Assembly (NCBI GenBank): GCA_016617785.1
Contig: JADILM010000008.1
Span: forward strand, 372,001-436,000
Length of the DNA: 64,000 nucleotides
Source: Sporobolomyces roseus
Taxonomy: Eukaryota; Basidiomycota; Microbotryomycetes; Sporidiobolales; Sporidiobolaceae
Reading direction: 5' to 3'
Both the position numbers and the translations under genes were made by a program. Below, piece by piece: positions 1 through 9,623 of the stretch (positions are counted from its first letter, which is position 1; each line of letters begins with the position of its first letter). The notes beneath the pieces were generated by a model that saw only the letters and a program-made list of their open reading frames with translations, had not been told where the DNA came from and did not search any database.

Positions 1-455
1 GTGCACCCTCTCCTCATCGCTCTCGTCCTCCTTCTCCTTCCCGCTCACCGACCCACTCTCGCTCGACCTCAAGCTCAAGCGTTCGCTTCACTGGTCGTCT
101 TGAACTACCTCTCGTTTCGCCTTCCGATAGTCACGAGAAAACGATGCAACAGCTTACAGCGAGATTGGTGGAGTTGGAAAGAGGGTATCAGGAATTGGAA
201 AGGGCTTATGAGATCGTCAAGAAGGAGAGGGATTTCTTTCGAGAATTGGTGAATCCTTCAAGGAATCACTCGGTACGCCTTGAAACTTGTCTTGATTCAG
301 AGTTGGTATACTTGAGATCTGTTCGGCTGCTGACGCTCGAGTGTTCAATACAGCCTCAAGGTCTTCCTCATCGTTCGCCTTCATCCTCGGGACCCGCGTC
401 GCCCGCTCGTAACACTCCGGCAAACAGACACAATTGGCATCTGGACGCTAGGTAG
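1..455 (+). CDS. C-terminal part of a coiled-coil protein (5' end outside window)
   Basis: The frame is open from the window edge and ends at a TAG at 453-455. An Arg/Ser/Pro-rich stretch is followed by a short heptad-like helix (about positions 144-255, starting MQQLTARLVELERGYQEL) rich in Leu and Glu, which looks like a coiled coil or leucine-zipper tail. A likely intron lies at 273-353, with donor GTACGC, a CTGAC branch point near 328 and acceptor CAG. It is 81 bases long, so the frame stays open whether or not it is removed. No catalytic domain is visible and no family is recognised. The gene is tail-to-tail with the kinase-like gene that ends at 579. Confidence 0.5.
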   Translation, partial: APSPHRSRPPSPSRSPTHSRSTSSSSVRFTGRLELPLVSPSDSHEKTMQQLTARLVELERGYQELERAYEIVKKERDFFRELVNPSRNHSVRLETCLDSELVYLRSVRLLTLECSIQPQGLPHRSPSSSGPASPARNTPANRHNWHLDAR

Positions 456-578
456 ATGATAGAAGATGGATTTCGTAACAATCAAGGCGGGAGGCATCGA
501 GCTATATTGATCCGGGAAAGGTACGAGTCTCGCAAGAAAGAAGAAAAGTAGATAGCGAGTCTGTACATCCCGAAACGT

Positions 579-1802
579 CTAGACAAATGTAAAGAGCTCT
601 ATTTCCCTCCATTCCCACGCAACTGAGCGGCCGAAAATGCGTTCGACTGTCATGCTCATTTGCCTTTCTGCACTCACTCGAAAATCGGTGCGAATTTGCT
701 GAGCGACTTTTTCCCCATGCTCTCTGCTTGCATCCTGGCGGAGAATGTTCAACCCTGCTTCTATCGCGGACTGGGTTCCCGTGTGCGCGAATCCAAGGAA
801 GGTGAAGTGTGGGTTGTCAAGGGTGGACGAATTCAGAACGAAAATGTTTGATCCTTGGCGTGAGCTGACTCCATGCGAGAGCGAGTGAAGACGTCGCAGA
901 GACTCGTAGAGCCGTAAGATCTGCAGAGACGAGTGAGCTGATAACGGGCGCTACGTAAAGGCTTAGTTGGACTCACGAAGATTTTGAGCTTCTTTGCCTT
1001 ACGACGAGCTAGGTCTTGATCTGTCGCCGACTCGATTGTCTCGCTGGGGCCGGGCCTCGAGTCATCTCCCGACTCGTCGTCTGAGTCTCGCTCTTCGAAT
1101 CCGTCGCCAGTGTGAGTGAAGTTTCGTCCGAAAATTGGAAGAGGGAGGGCAATCTTGGTGAGGTCTTCGAGAATGACTCCTTTGACGGCCTTGTTCCAGG
1201 GCATCGTAACGTTGAAGAAGCCGTAACAGATCGGAACGTCTCTGCCTTGAGTTGATCGGAATGATTGATATCTGCGAAAGAATTCCTTCAGTCTGCGATG
1301 ACTGATCGGAAGTGACCTCAGATATAAGATATAGAGCTCACGCGTCTGCTTCCCTCTTACATAGCTCTTCTCCGCTTTGCCATTCACCGTCGATCGGATG
1401 AACAGGGATTGGGAACAGTGATTCTGCGTACAACTTGACGACAACTTTTCTCTTTCTTCCCTCTACATCGATCTCAGCTCTCCAGACCTGCGACCAGGCT
1501 CCAGCTCCTTTCACAATCCCCTTTGTGAGCTTGAGAGCGAGAGGACGAGGAGAAGTACCGCTCAAGAGGTTGAGAAGTGATTGACTGGCTTGTCGAAGAG
1601 GGTTTGGCGATTGAGGGAAGGACATGGTAGAGTCGTAGACTGATTCAGGATAGAGTGAAGGGAGAGAGAATGGGAGAAGGGTGTTCTTGCGCAAAGGGGA
1701 GGCTTTCGCGATTTGTTGACGCTCTTTGAACCGATCAATCTCTTGTTCTGAGAAGCGAGGCGGCTTGTAGTCGCCACCGACAGTCCATCCAGGTGGCATC
1801 AT
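579..1802 (-). CDS. Kinase-like protein, predicted pseudokinase (gene A, copy 1)
   Basis: Three exons (1802-1342, 1271-977, 920-579) give about 365 residues. The fold resembles the fungal protein-kinase-like families. A VVVKLY segment (positions near 1440) fits the beta-3 strand lysine, and QGRDVPICYGFF followed by GVILEDL fits the region leading to the hinge. The catalytic part is degenerate. After RRLHSLSHG the expected aspartate of the catalytic loop is missing although an N-I-F-V stretch remains, and the DFG site reads F-L-G-F. An acidic, charged insert sits between hinge and C-lobe. It is paralogous to the gene at 49591 and has the same two intron positions and nearly the same length, which argues that it is maintained. 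It is divergent from B1 across 170 bases. Loss of activity is an inference; the exact substrate or partner is unknown. Confidence 0.75.
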
Positions 1803-1972
1803 ACTCTGATGAAGATGGGGGAAGAAGGGAGGAAAGGGAAGAAGGAATGAGTGAAGTCCTCTTTTTTTGCGCACGACCCCCTCATTTTCCCAACACCGCG
1901 GCCTTCTTCGGAGAACTGCCAACCCTTTTGGCCCCTCTCTCTCCTGGACTTCATCCTTACTCACCATTGACG
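1803..1972. promoter_or_regulatory. Divergent intergenic region A1/B1
   Basis: These 170 bases separate the start codons of gene A1 and gene B1 and must hold both promoters if the chosen starts are right. The equivalent spacer in the second copy is 177 bases, so the head-to-head layout has been kept. A pyrimidine-rich run lies just upstream of B1. No clear TATA box is visible. Confidence 0.5.
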
Positions 1973-3769
1973 ATGACTAGCTTCCAACCGTCTCCACGTC
2001 TCGCTCTACCCCGACCGATGGTGATGTTGTCTGAGGGGAAAAGACGACGCTTGGGTCACTCTTTCATCTCTAGCTCCCGATCCCTCCTACTCGCCGTCAG
2101 TCATCCTGATCACTCTATATGCGGCGCTGACTTAGACTCTCCCGTAACCTCTCGCAGTCTGAATCGCATCATTCGCCTGACCATCAGAGCGCGTGGGAGA
2201 TACTAGAAGAACGTCTCGTCAAATGTCCTGTGGTCCATCATGATCCGTCTGGAAGGAGTCCCAACATCACCGCGGATGAAGCCGGTTACTGTGATGTCGA
2301 GATCATTCACAAAGACTGGAACGAGGTTTTTCCCCCTGCTTTTGATCGTCTTTATCGATCTCTCAGTCACGGTGGCGTTTCAATACCTAGACGGTCTCAA
2401 GAGAGGCGTGTGATTGACTCCGAGGGAGACGTCGGGTGAGTCGTGTTACTACCATTGCCCGCTTTCAAGCTCGCTGAGAGATGTTCCGATTGTAGCGATA
2501 TTACTCTCACGAACGTCGTCCTCCCTGTTATCGACGTACTCAACTCGCTCATTCACAGAGAGCTCAAGGACGATCTGATTATTGTGCCTGCCCATCAGTG
2601 TGGCCTCACGTTCCACATCAAGGACCCAGACGACCCATCGAAGCCGAAGAGAAGTACGTTTTGCTTTCGAAGTCGTATCTAAATTCACAACAACTCACTG
2701 CTATTAGATCGCGGGCATAGAGAGCATCAGTCTGGATCATTCACTTGTCTTGATCAATCGCCGAGCTTTCGAGCAAAATTGGACGACGGACGCAAGAATT
2801 CACATGGTCATAGTCGAAGAAAAGGTGAGTCTCGCTGCCGTCCGGACGACTATCTCCCACATCTAATGTTCGACGCATAACTTGCAGAGGATTCCCTACG
2901 TGAATCCGACGGAATGGTATGACGAAGCTTTGACTCGGACAGAATCGAATAGCATGCGAGATCACGTTCCACAATTACTCATGTCAGTCAAGTCCTTCCA
3001 GACTGAATCTACTTCCATTGTGCTTCAGCTGAAGGTGGGTGGATCTGCTTGATTCGTGCAGGTATGCGGATCGATACAAAACTTCTCGACTTCTATTAAC
3101 CGACTCTTCACGTTACGTCTCCGTGCACACCAAGTTTCTACCTACTTCGTCGGACAACGGAGCAAAGCGGGCGGTGTTTGCGTACCATAAAGACGAGCGA
3201 CCATGCCCGCCCGCTCGAGACGATCGACATCCATTCGATCCATTCTTTTCCGGCTTGCGACACTCTCTCTGTGCTCTCGGGATCGATGCACTCCGTTCTC
3301 ACGGAATCCTTGACGAGAAGGTAAGTATTTTGACGACAGAGATGCGAGAGGCGAGAGACTCACGTTCTCATCGAACAGGTCCTGTCGCTTTCTCCTCAGC
3401 TCAATCCATCTGAATCAAGGAAATACTCTGTGAGCGAGCCTCATCGACCCTCTCCTTGAGTAAATATTCATATGGAATCGATTGAGAACAGCGAGAGGTC
3501 CACGACATCTTGAAAGCTGGACAAGAGAATCATGTCAGTCTTTCTCTCGCTCTCCTGTCTTCGCACCTGAATAAGACCGTAACTCACCCTCTCCGTTTCA
3601 CAAGGTTTCGATGCACGACACCTACGAGATCCTTGATGGCCAACCGTGCGGAAAGAACCAATCTTTGATCGCAGCTTATTTCGAACCGGATAGAGTCGAA
3701 GTGAGGAGACAGCGCCGAGCGAAGGAGCCTGTACCTCATCCTTTACCCCCTCGTTGGTCTCATCTGTAA
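1973..3769 (+). CDS. Conserved protein with PD-(D/E)XK-nuclease-like signature (gene B, copy 1)
   Basis: At least eight spliced exons. Exon 1 ends SLLLA at about 2095 and exon 2 begins SESHH at about 2157. The motif SEGDVG (to 2438) precedes a helix with LPVIDVLN, then SLDHSLVLI (near 2733) and HMVIVEEK (ends 2824). This E...D...E-x-K order is that of restriction-endonuclease-fold proteins. Later blocks shared with the paralogue include LLTD..(R/K)..V.VHT, FDPF.SGLRH, a short exon REVHDILKAGQENH, and a terminal exon ending PPRWSHL with stop at 3767-3769. The paralogue at 47660-49413 aligns through every exon. Function is unknown. A nuclease fold is inferred only from the motif pattern; it could equally be a non-catalytic relative. 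Its head-to-head kinase-like neighbour recalls the nuclease-kinase pairings of Crinkler-type proteins. Confidence 0.65.
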
Positions 3770-3835
3770 TTATTAGAGTCAGTGTAAAGTGGGTTCGCTG
3801 CAGTGCTCTGTCCTTTGAGCAGTAAAGCATAGTCC

Positions 3836-4177
3836 CGCATCTAGCTGACCCACTGTGCCCTCGAGCTCATCTATCGTCCCAACACACATCTCCAAGCTGC
3901 ACGAGGTCAAATCGTGAGCTTCCTCTCTTCGTTCGAAAATCCTCAGTTTCCAGAACTCACACGACTGCTCGGACAGGACAACGTCCATTATACCGACACA
4001 CGCTTCGAAGAGATGCGTCAAATACCCGTCTTCGCTGCGTCATTGCAAGATCCCGAATTGCTCTTCCGCCGTCAAGAACGTGAAGCTCGACAAGCTCCCA
4101 GTACTGTTCCCCGTTCTAATCTTCCTCCTCCCCTCTGCTATGCTCCTCCTATGCCTCATGGGTATACCTATCGTTAA
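3836..4177 (+). pseudogene. Small ORF C, copy 1: probable remnant
   Basis: An open stretch ends with TAA at 4175-4177 and encodes QAARGQIVSF, HYTDTRFEEM, DPELLFRRQE and a Pro-rich end APPMPHGYTYR. The same protein tail lies at the same place in the second copy (47197), where it contains an in-frame stop. No credible start codon or upstream exon is found between it and the end of gene B1, and the two copies differ by a 10-base length change upstream. It may be a remnant of a longer gene, an alternative 3' exon of gene B, or a small gene whose first exon I failed to find. The family is not recognised. Confidence 0.35.
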
Positions 4178-4459
4178 TTTGACGTACTGTTACTAAAGAG
4201 ATTGTGACCCGAGAACCGAAGCGAGAAATGAGAGGAGGTTGAAAGAATGAGCCGACGAAGCTGCCTCCTTTCGACGACTGATTCCGGCTTTACTTCCCTG
4301 CTACCTTCTACCTAAGCAGTTCATCTGAGTCACCCAAGTCAGTAGCGTCCGCTCTCTCCCGCAATCCTTTGCTCTCTCCCGTTGTCCTTCACTCTCTCTC
4401 GAGTGGTGCTATTCCCTTCCTACAAACATTTCGCATATCACCCCTTCACTACAACATCT

Positions 4460-5180
4460 CTAATCACTCCAAGCCCCTCTCCCTCCTCCCTCCTCCCACT
4501 CCTCCAAATACCCTTTAACCTTTGCCTCAACTTCCCTAGCTCCCATACTCCTTCCAAAAGCATCGACAAACTTCCCTTTCGGATCCATCAAGTAGAAGAA
4601 GATTGAGTGATCTACTAAATAAACTTCTGTGGGTTTCGCGTTGGGGGGAGTCGAGAAGTATACGCGACTGTGAAAGGGAAAAGGTTAGGGAGGGATGAGG
4701 AAGAGGAATCAGAGAGAGGGAAAACGGACTAGGCTTTGCAAGTTCGCTTGATGTCGTCGCAGGGACCTGTCAGGCCTACTAGAGAGGGATGGAAATCTGT
4801 GACAATGACGAGACAAAGCAGAAGTTCGGGTAGCGTGAAACAATGCTTGCGAAACGTCAACTCACCTCGAATGTGAGATATCACGGGCTTCGAGATCGTC
4901 TCGTGCGGGGGCACAAGTGATGAAGGCAGGTAAGATGTCGACTTTGGTCGATTTGGCTATGATCGAGGAAACGAAATCGTCAGTACTTGAAAATTAACAA
5001 GGGAGAGAGGGATTATTGAAAACGCACAGATTGATTTGACTGCATCAGTGATCGTGTCGAGTTCCGTAGAGTAGATACAGGAGTTGGATGAGGTCCGAGC
5101 TGTGGTGGACGAAGACCGTGAATCAGTCGTCTTTCCCAAGAGAGAACGAGATTCGAGAAAGTCATTGAACTCACGAGCAA
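4460..5180 (-). pseudogene. 5'-truncated, decayed copy of SCO1
   Basis: Read on the minus strand, exons matching the last parts of SCO1 (45683-46922) are in order: ELDTITDAVKSI, SKSTKVDILPAFITC, ARDD, then [39 protein letters not shown] and the C-terminus ending GAWSD with stop at 4460-4462. Intron positions match. In the exon that should carry the copper-binding C-x-x-x-C motif (near 5060-5104), a one-base deletion breaks the frame and both Cys codons are changed. The mitochondrial presequence, membrane segment and first half of the thioredoxin fold are absent. DNA identity to SCO1 over the final exon and 3' flank is high (about nine bases in ten by eye), so the copy is young or has been refreshed by gene conversion. 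Confidence 0.85.
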
Positions 5181-5666
5181 TTCGTTCCTTCCTGACACGC
5201 TCGTCTCAGTTAGGTGACCTCCTTTCTCCGGCAATGGCGGAGTATCGGACTGTACCTGTCGTTAGTGAGAGCGACACAAACAAGAGTACGAGAATCGAAG
5301 AAGACCAATGCATTGTTCCCGACCCAAGCTGCCCAAGCATCGTCCAAAAGTTGTTGTCCAGCAAGTAAGCTGTAGCCGAAACCACTGAATCCTTGAGAAG
5401 TGTCGCGATTTTGAGCCCTTTTTTTGGAAAACCTAAAAACAAATCTGCTTTTTCATACAAAACGAGTAAAAAACCCCTTCATCCCGTAGCGCTACTCTCC
5501 TTCCCTTGGGAATCTATTCGGCAGCTTCTAATCTTGTCTTCTTTTCTAGAGCCTTCATTCGGGAAATGTAGCTGTTTTGAGAGGGAAATGTCGGGATTGG
5601 GTGAGAGTACGTAAGGGAAGGGGGGAAGATGGGGAAGCAGGGCAGTGGAGGAGTCAGTTGAGAGTT
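5181..5666. other. Intergenic stretch, no supported gene
   Basis: This lies between the SCO1 remnant and the end of NDUFB7. A minus-strand open stretch (about 5430-5250) contains GFSGFGYSLLAGQQ and hydrophobic residues, but I find no start, no convincing splice sites and no homologue. A GTGAGTT donor-like site near 5175 matches the SCO1 intron donor and may mark the edge of the duplicated DNA. Confidence 0.4.
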
Positions 5667-6256
5667 TCAGGTAGAGGTAGAGGATGAAGGGAGGGATACG
5701 GACTCGTCGTATTGACATCTGTGAAGGCAATTTGACGCGATCATCAGTCTTGCTCCTCAGAACAGCGAGAGATGGAAGACATCGATGACTCACTTTTCGT
5801 ATGCGTGTCTGTCATCACCATCACAGAGAGCAGAGAGAGTCAGTACGGACAGAGAAGAGAGGGTTTCGTCTAGAGGAAGTCTAACCGTTCATCATCGCAT
5901 TCTGTGAACTCGAGCGAATCAGTGGGGAGTGAGGAGAGATGGGAGGAATGCGTACGCACTCCAGTTTGCGTAAAGGTTCTCATGTCGGCAAACGTTGAGG
6001 GGAACCAACAATCTAAAGGTCACTCAATCTCTATCAGCTGTCCATCTCCCGCACCCCTGAAACATGAGAAGTCAGCTTACTTTCCACATTGATCTCTCCA
6101 TCTATTGACCACACAAAGGATGTCAGTGAGAGGATAGTGAGAGAAATGAATGATGAGATAAGTTAGCAAAAGTCCTTACCCGATTGGTACACGAGCACCT
6201 TTCGCTGTAGCTTGATCGGCAGGTTGAGGAGTGAATGGTGTGTTTGAAGGTGACAT
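5667..6256 (-). CDS. NDUFB7: Complex I subunit NDUFB7 (B18) homologue, six exons
   Basis: A 77-residue twin CX9C protein of the inner-membrane NADH:ubiquinone oxidoreductase. Exons are 6256-6180, 6101-6081 (21 bases), 6012-5960, 5901-5886 (16), 5808-5794 (15) and 5718-5667. All junctions are GT..AG and the frame is continuous. The protein reads GWRDQCGKLLVPLNVC, then a linker, then KCDDERHAYEKCQYDE. Cysteines 31/41 and 52/62 are spaced C-X9-C, and the W-K-C-x-x-E-R-H-x-Y-E-K-C block is diagnostic of B18. It is likely imported into the intermembrane space by Mia40 oxidation. The N-terminus lacks an obvious myristoylation glycine. The protein is shorter than animal versions. It is divergent from the MBP1-like gene. 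Because three exons are 21 bases or less, simple ORF calling misses this gene entirely. Confidence 0.9.
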
Positions 6257-6556
6257 GTCGCTTTTGGTTTTGAAATGGGAGTTGGAGAGCGCAGGAAAGC
6301 GATTCCAAGTTGAAATGAATACATTTGCCTTGCAATACGAACTGCACCCTAATCCTTTATCAATTTCCTCTTCGCTTCACCACCATCTCCGACTAGTTGT
6401 AGACCGCGTAGATCACTCTAGAACACGACGAGGAATACTCCGGGAACCATCTGACACGTCCCTCTAACCTCTTTACGCCCTCTTTCTCCCTCTCCTCTTC
6501 CTTTTCCCCTCTCTTCTCCTTTCGATAAACTCTCCCTCCTCTCCAGACAGTCAAGC
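6257..6556. promoter_or_regulatory. Divergent promoter region NDUFB7 / MBP1-like
   Basis: These 300 bases separate two outward-facing start codons. The 100 bases before the plus-strand gene are a strong C/T tract (6470-6550), as is common upstream of fungal start codons. No specific operator was identified. Confidence 0.45.
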
Positions 6557-9290
6557 ATGGCTGCTCAACCGCCAGCAATTTACAAAGCATGTTACTCCGG
6601 CGTACCAGTCTACGAGGTCCGTCTTCCTCTCTTTCTCTCTTCTCTCTTCCCTCAACTGACTTCATAGAGTCGAATGGATTTATTAGATGCCATGTCAAGG
6701 AGTAGCAGTCATGAGGCGTAAATCAGACGCATGGTTGAATGCTACTCAAATCTTGAAAGTTGCTGGGTTTGATAAACCTCAGAGGACGAGAGTGTTGGAG
6801 AGGGAAGTACAGAAGGGGACTCATGAGAAAGTACAGGGAGGGTATGGAAAATACCAAGGTGAGTTCAATCGGATTCTTCTCGTGGTGCTCTCGAGGTCAT
6901 GGAAGAGAGAGGGGAAAAGGAGGAAGGGAGAGTGTCGCGCAAATTGGGGAAGAGAGTGATCGGACAAGGTGTAGATGGTAGAGACGCCTTCGCTATCTAC
7001 ATCGACCCCCTACAAAAGTGCACTGATGTGGTGGAAGTGGAGGAAAGATCATTTAACGCGTCAAGTCGCGCATTTCCAACTTCGCTCAGCAGCAGTCCTC
7101 TCGATTTTCTGACCAGGTTCACTTCCCTTTACAGGTACCTGGGTACCTATGGAACGAGGAGTAGGACTCGCACGACAATACGGAGTCGATCGATTACTCC
7201 AACCAATTTTCGATTACACTGCCGGACCCGATTCTCCACCTCTCGCACCTAAACACATCACCGCCGCCCCCTCTCGTCCCCGAAAGAAACAAGACATCGC
7301 AAACGATTTCGATATGCAACCTCCTCCTGCACCACCGAAACCTCAACGAGCTGCAGTCAAGAAAGCGAATGCTAGGAAAGCTGCCGCTGCCGCTAGGAAC
7401 GCTGCTATGGAGCATGGTCATCCTGATAGTGATGAGGATTATCAAGGGGAAGGAAAGGCGGTCAAGGGAGTAAGAGGAGAAACTCCAGCGAGAGGAAACA
7501 GGAGTGCGAGTGAACAGAGTGAAACTCCTTCACCGTATGGAGATGTTCAGGACGAGTATGGAGTTGGACCTTCAAAGAAGCGGAAGACGGGTCAACATCA
7601 ATCGATCGATCTCCAACAACAACAACAGCAGCAGCACTTCGCTCAAGGTTACCCTCCGATTCCACAACAACATCCTTCTTACGACCCTACCCCTCTTCCC
7701 GCTCAACAACAATTCGGACTCGGACCTCTACGATACGCACGAATGATCCTAGATTACTTCGTTTCAGAATCGACGACAGTTCCTTCTTTCCTCTTGCAAC
7801 CTCCTGCCGATTTCGACCCGAACGTAGTAATCGACGACGATGGACACACTGCCCTACACTGGGCGTGCGCGATGGGAAGGATTCGAATCGTCAAATTATT
7901 ACTCGCGGCAGGAGCAGACATTTTCAGAGCAAACTCGATGGGTCAAACGGCACTCATGAGATCAGTCATGTTTACGAACAATTACGACCTTCGAAAGTTT
8001 CCCGAATTGTTCGAACTCCTTCATCGTTCGACTATCAATATCGATCGAAACGACCGTACCGTCTTTCACTACATCATCGACATCGCTCTTCAAAAAGGGA
8101 AGACTCATGCAGCTCGTTACTACATCGAAACTGTACTCGAACGACTCGTACAATTCCCGGAGGAGGTAGCAGATATCTTGAATTTTCAAGATGAGGAAGG
8201 AGAGACGGCGTTGACGTTGGCAGCGAGAGCGAGGAGTAAAAAATTGGTCAAGATCTTGTTGGACAATGGAGCGGATCCGAAAGTCGCGAATCGAGATGGG
8301 AAGACGGCAGAGGATTATATTCTAGAGGACGAGAGGTTTAGGGAACAGGATGTACAGACTGGAAGTGGAGTGAATGGAGGGAATGGAGGAGCGGCGATTA
8401 GTCAACCGATGGGAATGAGTGCGAGTGAGATGTCGAATGGAGTGACAAGCGGTGGAGGTGTAGGGAGTGTACCGATGACGACGAGTCAATCTGAAGGTGG
8501 CGCTTCGTTCGTCGCTTCTGGAAGCGGAGGAGGAGGAGGACCGATCATTCCACCGTCTCAATCTCAATCTCAGCTACAACAACAACAATCTCGTCCCCTC
8601 GTCGTTTCTCAAGGTATCTTACCCCGACCTCATTCTTCAGCCACCGGTCAACGAATCTCGAAACAACTCGTACCAGCAATGGCGAACCTCTTTGAAACTC
8701 TCGCTTCGACTTACGACGCGGAACTAGCCGACAAAGACAGAGAACTATCCCAAGCCGATTCCCTCCTCCTCTCCCTCCAATCCGAGATCTCTGAACAACA
8801 ACGAACTATTCAACTCGTCGAGTCATCAACGGCTTCAATGGGATCTCTGGAAGAATTGGAAGCGAGAGAAAATCAATTGAAAGGAGAACTCGCAGCGAAA
8901 ATGGGGAAAAGGTTCAGGCTGGGATGGGAGAAATGGGTGAGGGATGAAGATCAACGAGAACAACAGTACGATCAAGAAGGAGGACCTACCGTTTCACCTC
9001 AAGGACCTCAAGCAGATTTGGACGCTTACCGAGATTTAATCGATCATACTCCTTCGGACGCGAGTGAGAGGGCTCAAGCTCTGAGGAGTAGGATAGAAGG
9101 GTTCAAGGAAGAGAGGAAGGAAGAGTTTGCGAGGTTCGTCGAGAGGCAGAGTACGGCGGGAACGGGGAAGAAATTGGCTCAGTATCGTCAGTTGGTCAGT
9201 TTGGGTTGCGGTGTACCGTTGGATCAGGTCGAGGGAGTCATCGATGCGTTGGTCGAACAGTTGGATCAAAGGCAAGATACCTATGCTTGA
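6557..9290 (+). CDS. MBP1: APSES/ankyrin transcription factor, MBP1/SWI4-like
   Basis: DNA-binding subunit of an MBF/SBF-type complex that drives G1/S genes. Exons are 6557-6616, 6687-6858 and 7135-9290, giving about 795 residues. Residues about 5-105 form the APSES (KilA-N) domain, with [42 protein letters not shown] and PMERG. A basic/Ala-rich and Gln-rich linker follows, with a KKRK-type nuclear signal near 7575. Ankyrin repeats lie at about 7840-7930 ([19 protein letters not shown]) and 8200-8310 ([19 protein letters not shown]), then Gly/Ser/Gln-rich sequence and a C-terminal coiled coil used in family members for Swi6-like dimerisation. The start gives the usual short lead [13 protein letters not shown]. 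Intron 2 (6859-7134) is long for this genome and contains an ACGCGT at 7056-7061, the classic MBF site. Confidence 0.92.
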
Positions 9291-9623
9291 AGTTTTCGGA
9301 ATTTCTCGTTTTTGCGTTCCTTTTCTCTTTTTGTCCATGTTTCTAGGGTTATCCGTACTAGCTTTGTTACTCTCTCTCACACACCACTATCGATATGTCT
9401 TGTTCCCCATCCTTGTGCTGTGTACGAATCAATTTGCTTGTAACTGTCTCGCTTTTCCAAATCTTGCTCCCTCGTCCTGTTCTCACATTGCCCGCTTCTC
9501 TAGCTAGTCTCGCACGAGACGAGAATGATTGAAACGATACTGCTTTGCGATTTGAACAAATAGGACAATAGGATGAAGAAAAGAGAGAGGAAGAGACGCT
9601 GAATCTAGATTGAGAAGATGAAT
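9291..9623. other. Convergent intergenic region
   Basis: These 333 bases lie between the tail-to-tail MBP1-like and acyl-CoA dehydrogenase genes and are T-rich on the plus strand after 9291. Both 3' ends must be processed here. No other gene or structured element was seen. Confidence 0.4.

Larger units (their letters stand above)
579..5180. repeat. Inverted segmental duplication, left copy (A1-B1-C1-SCO1 tail)
   Basis: This block holds the same genes, in the same relative order and orientation, as 46200-50807, but inverted. Gene A and gene B stand head to head, then a small ORF C, then the 3' part of SCO1 facing B. Matching intron positions and phases in A, B and the SCO1 tail show that the copies are homologous and were made from genomic DNA rather than from mRNA. 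The left edge is the end of A1 and the right edge is near 5180, where similarity to SCO1 fades. Protein-level divergence is strong in A and B, but the SCO1 tail is nearly identical at DNA level. Confidence 0.85.

Noticed and set aside
273..353. Treating 144-455 as one uninterrupted exon
   Set aside because: The 81-base segment has donor, CTGAC branch point and acceptor; since it is a multiple of three the question cannot be settled from frame alone, and I favour an intron.
5206..5460. Hydrophobic open frame that might be a small membrane protein
   Set aside because: No start codon, splice pattern or homologue could be found, and different frames look equally plausible.
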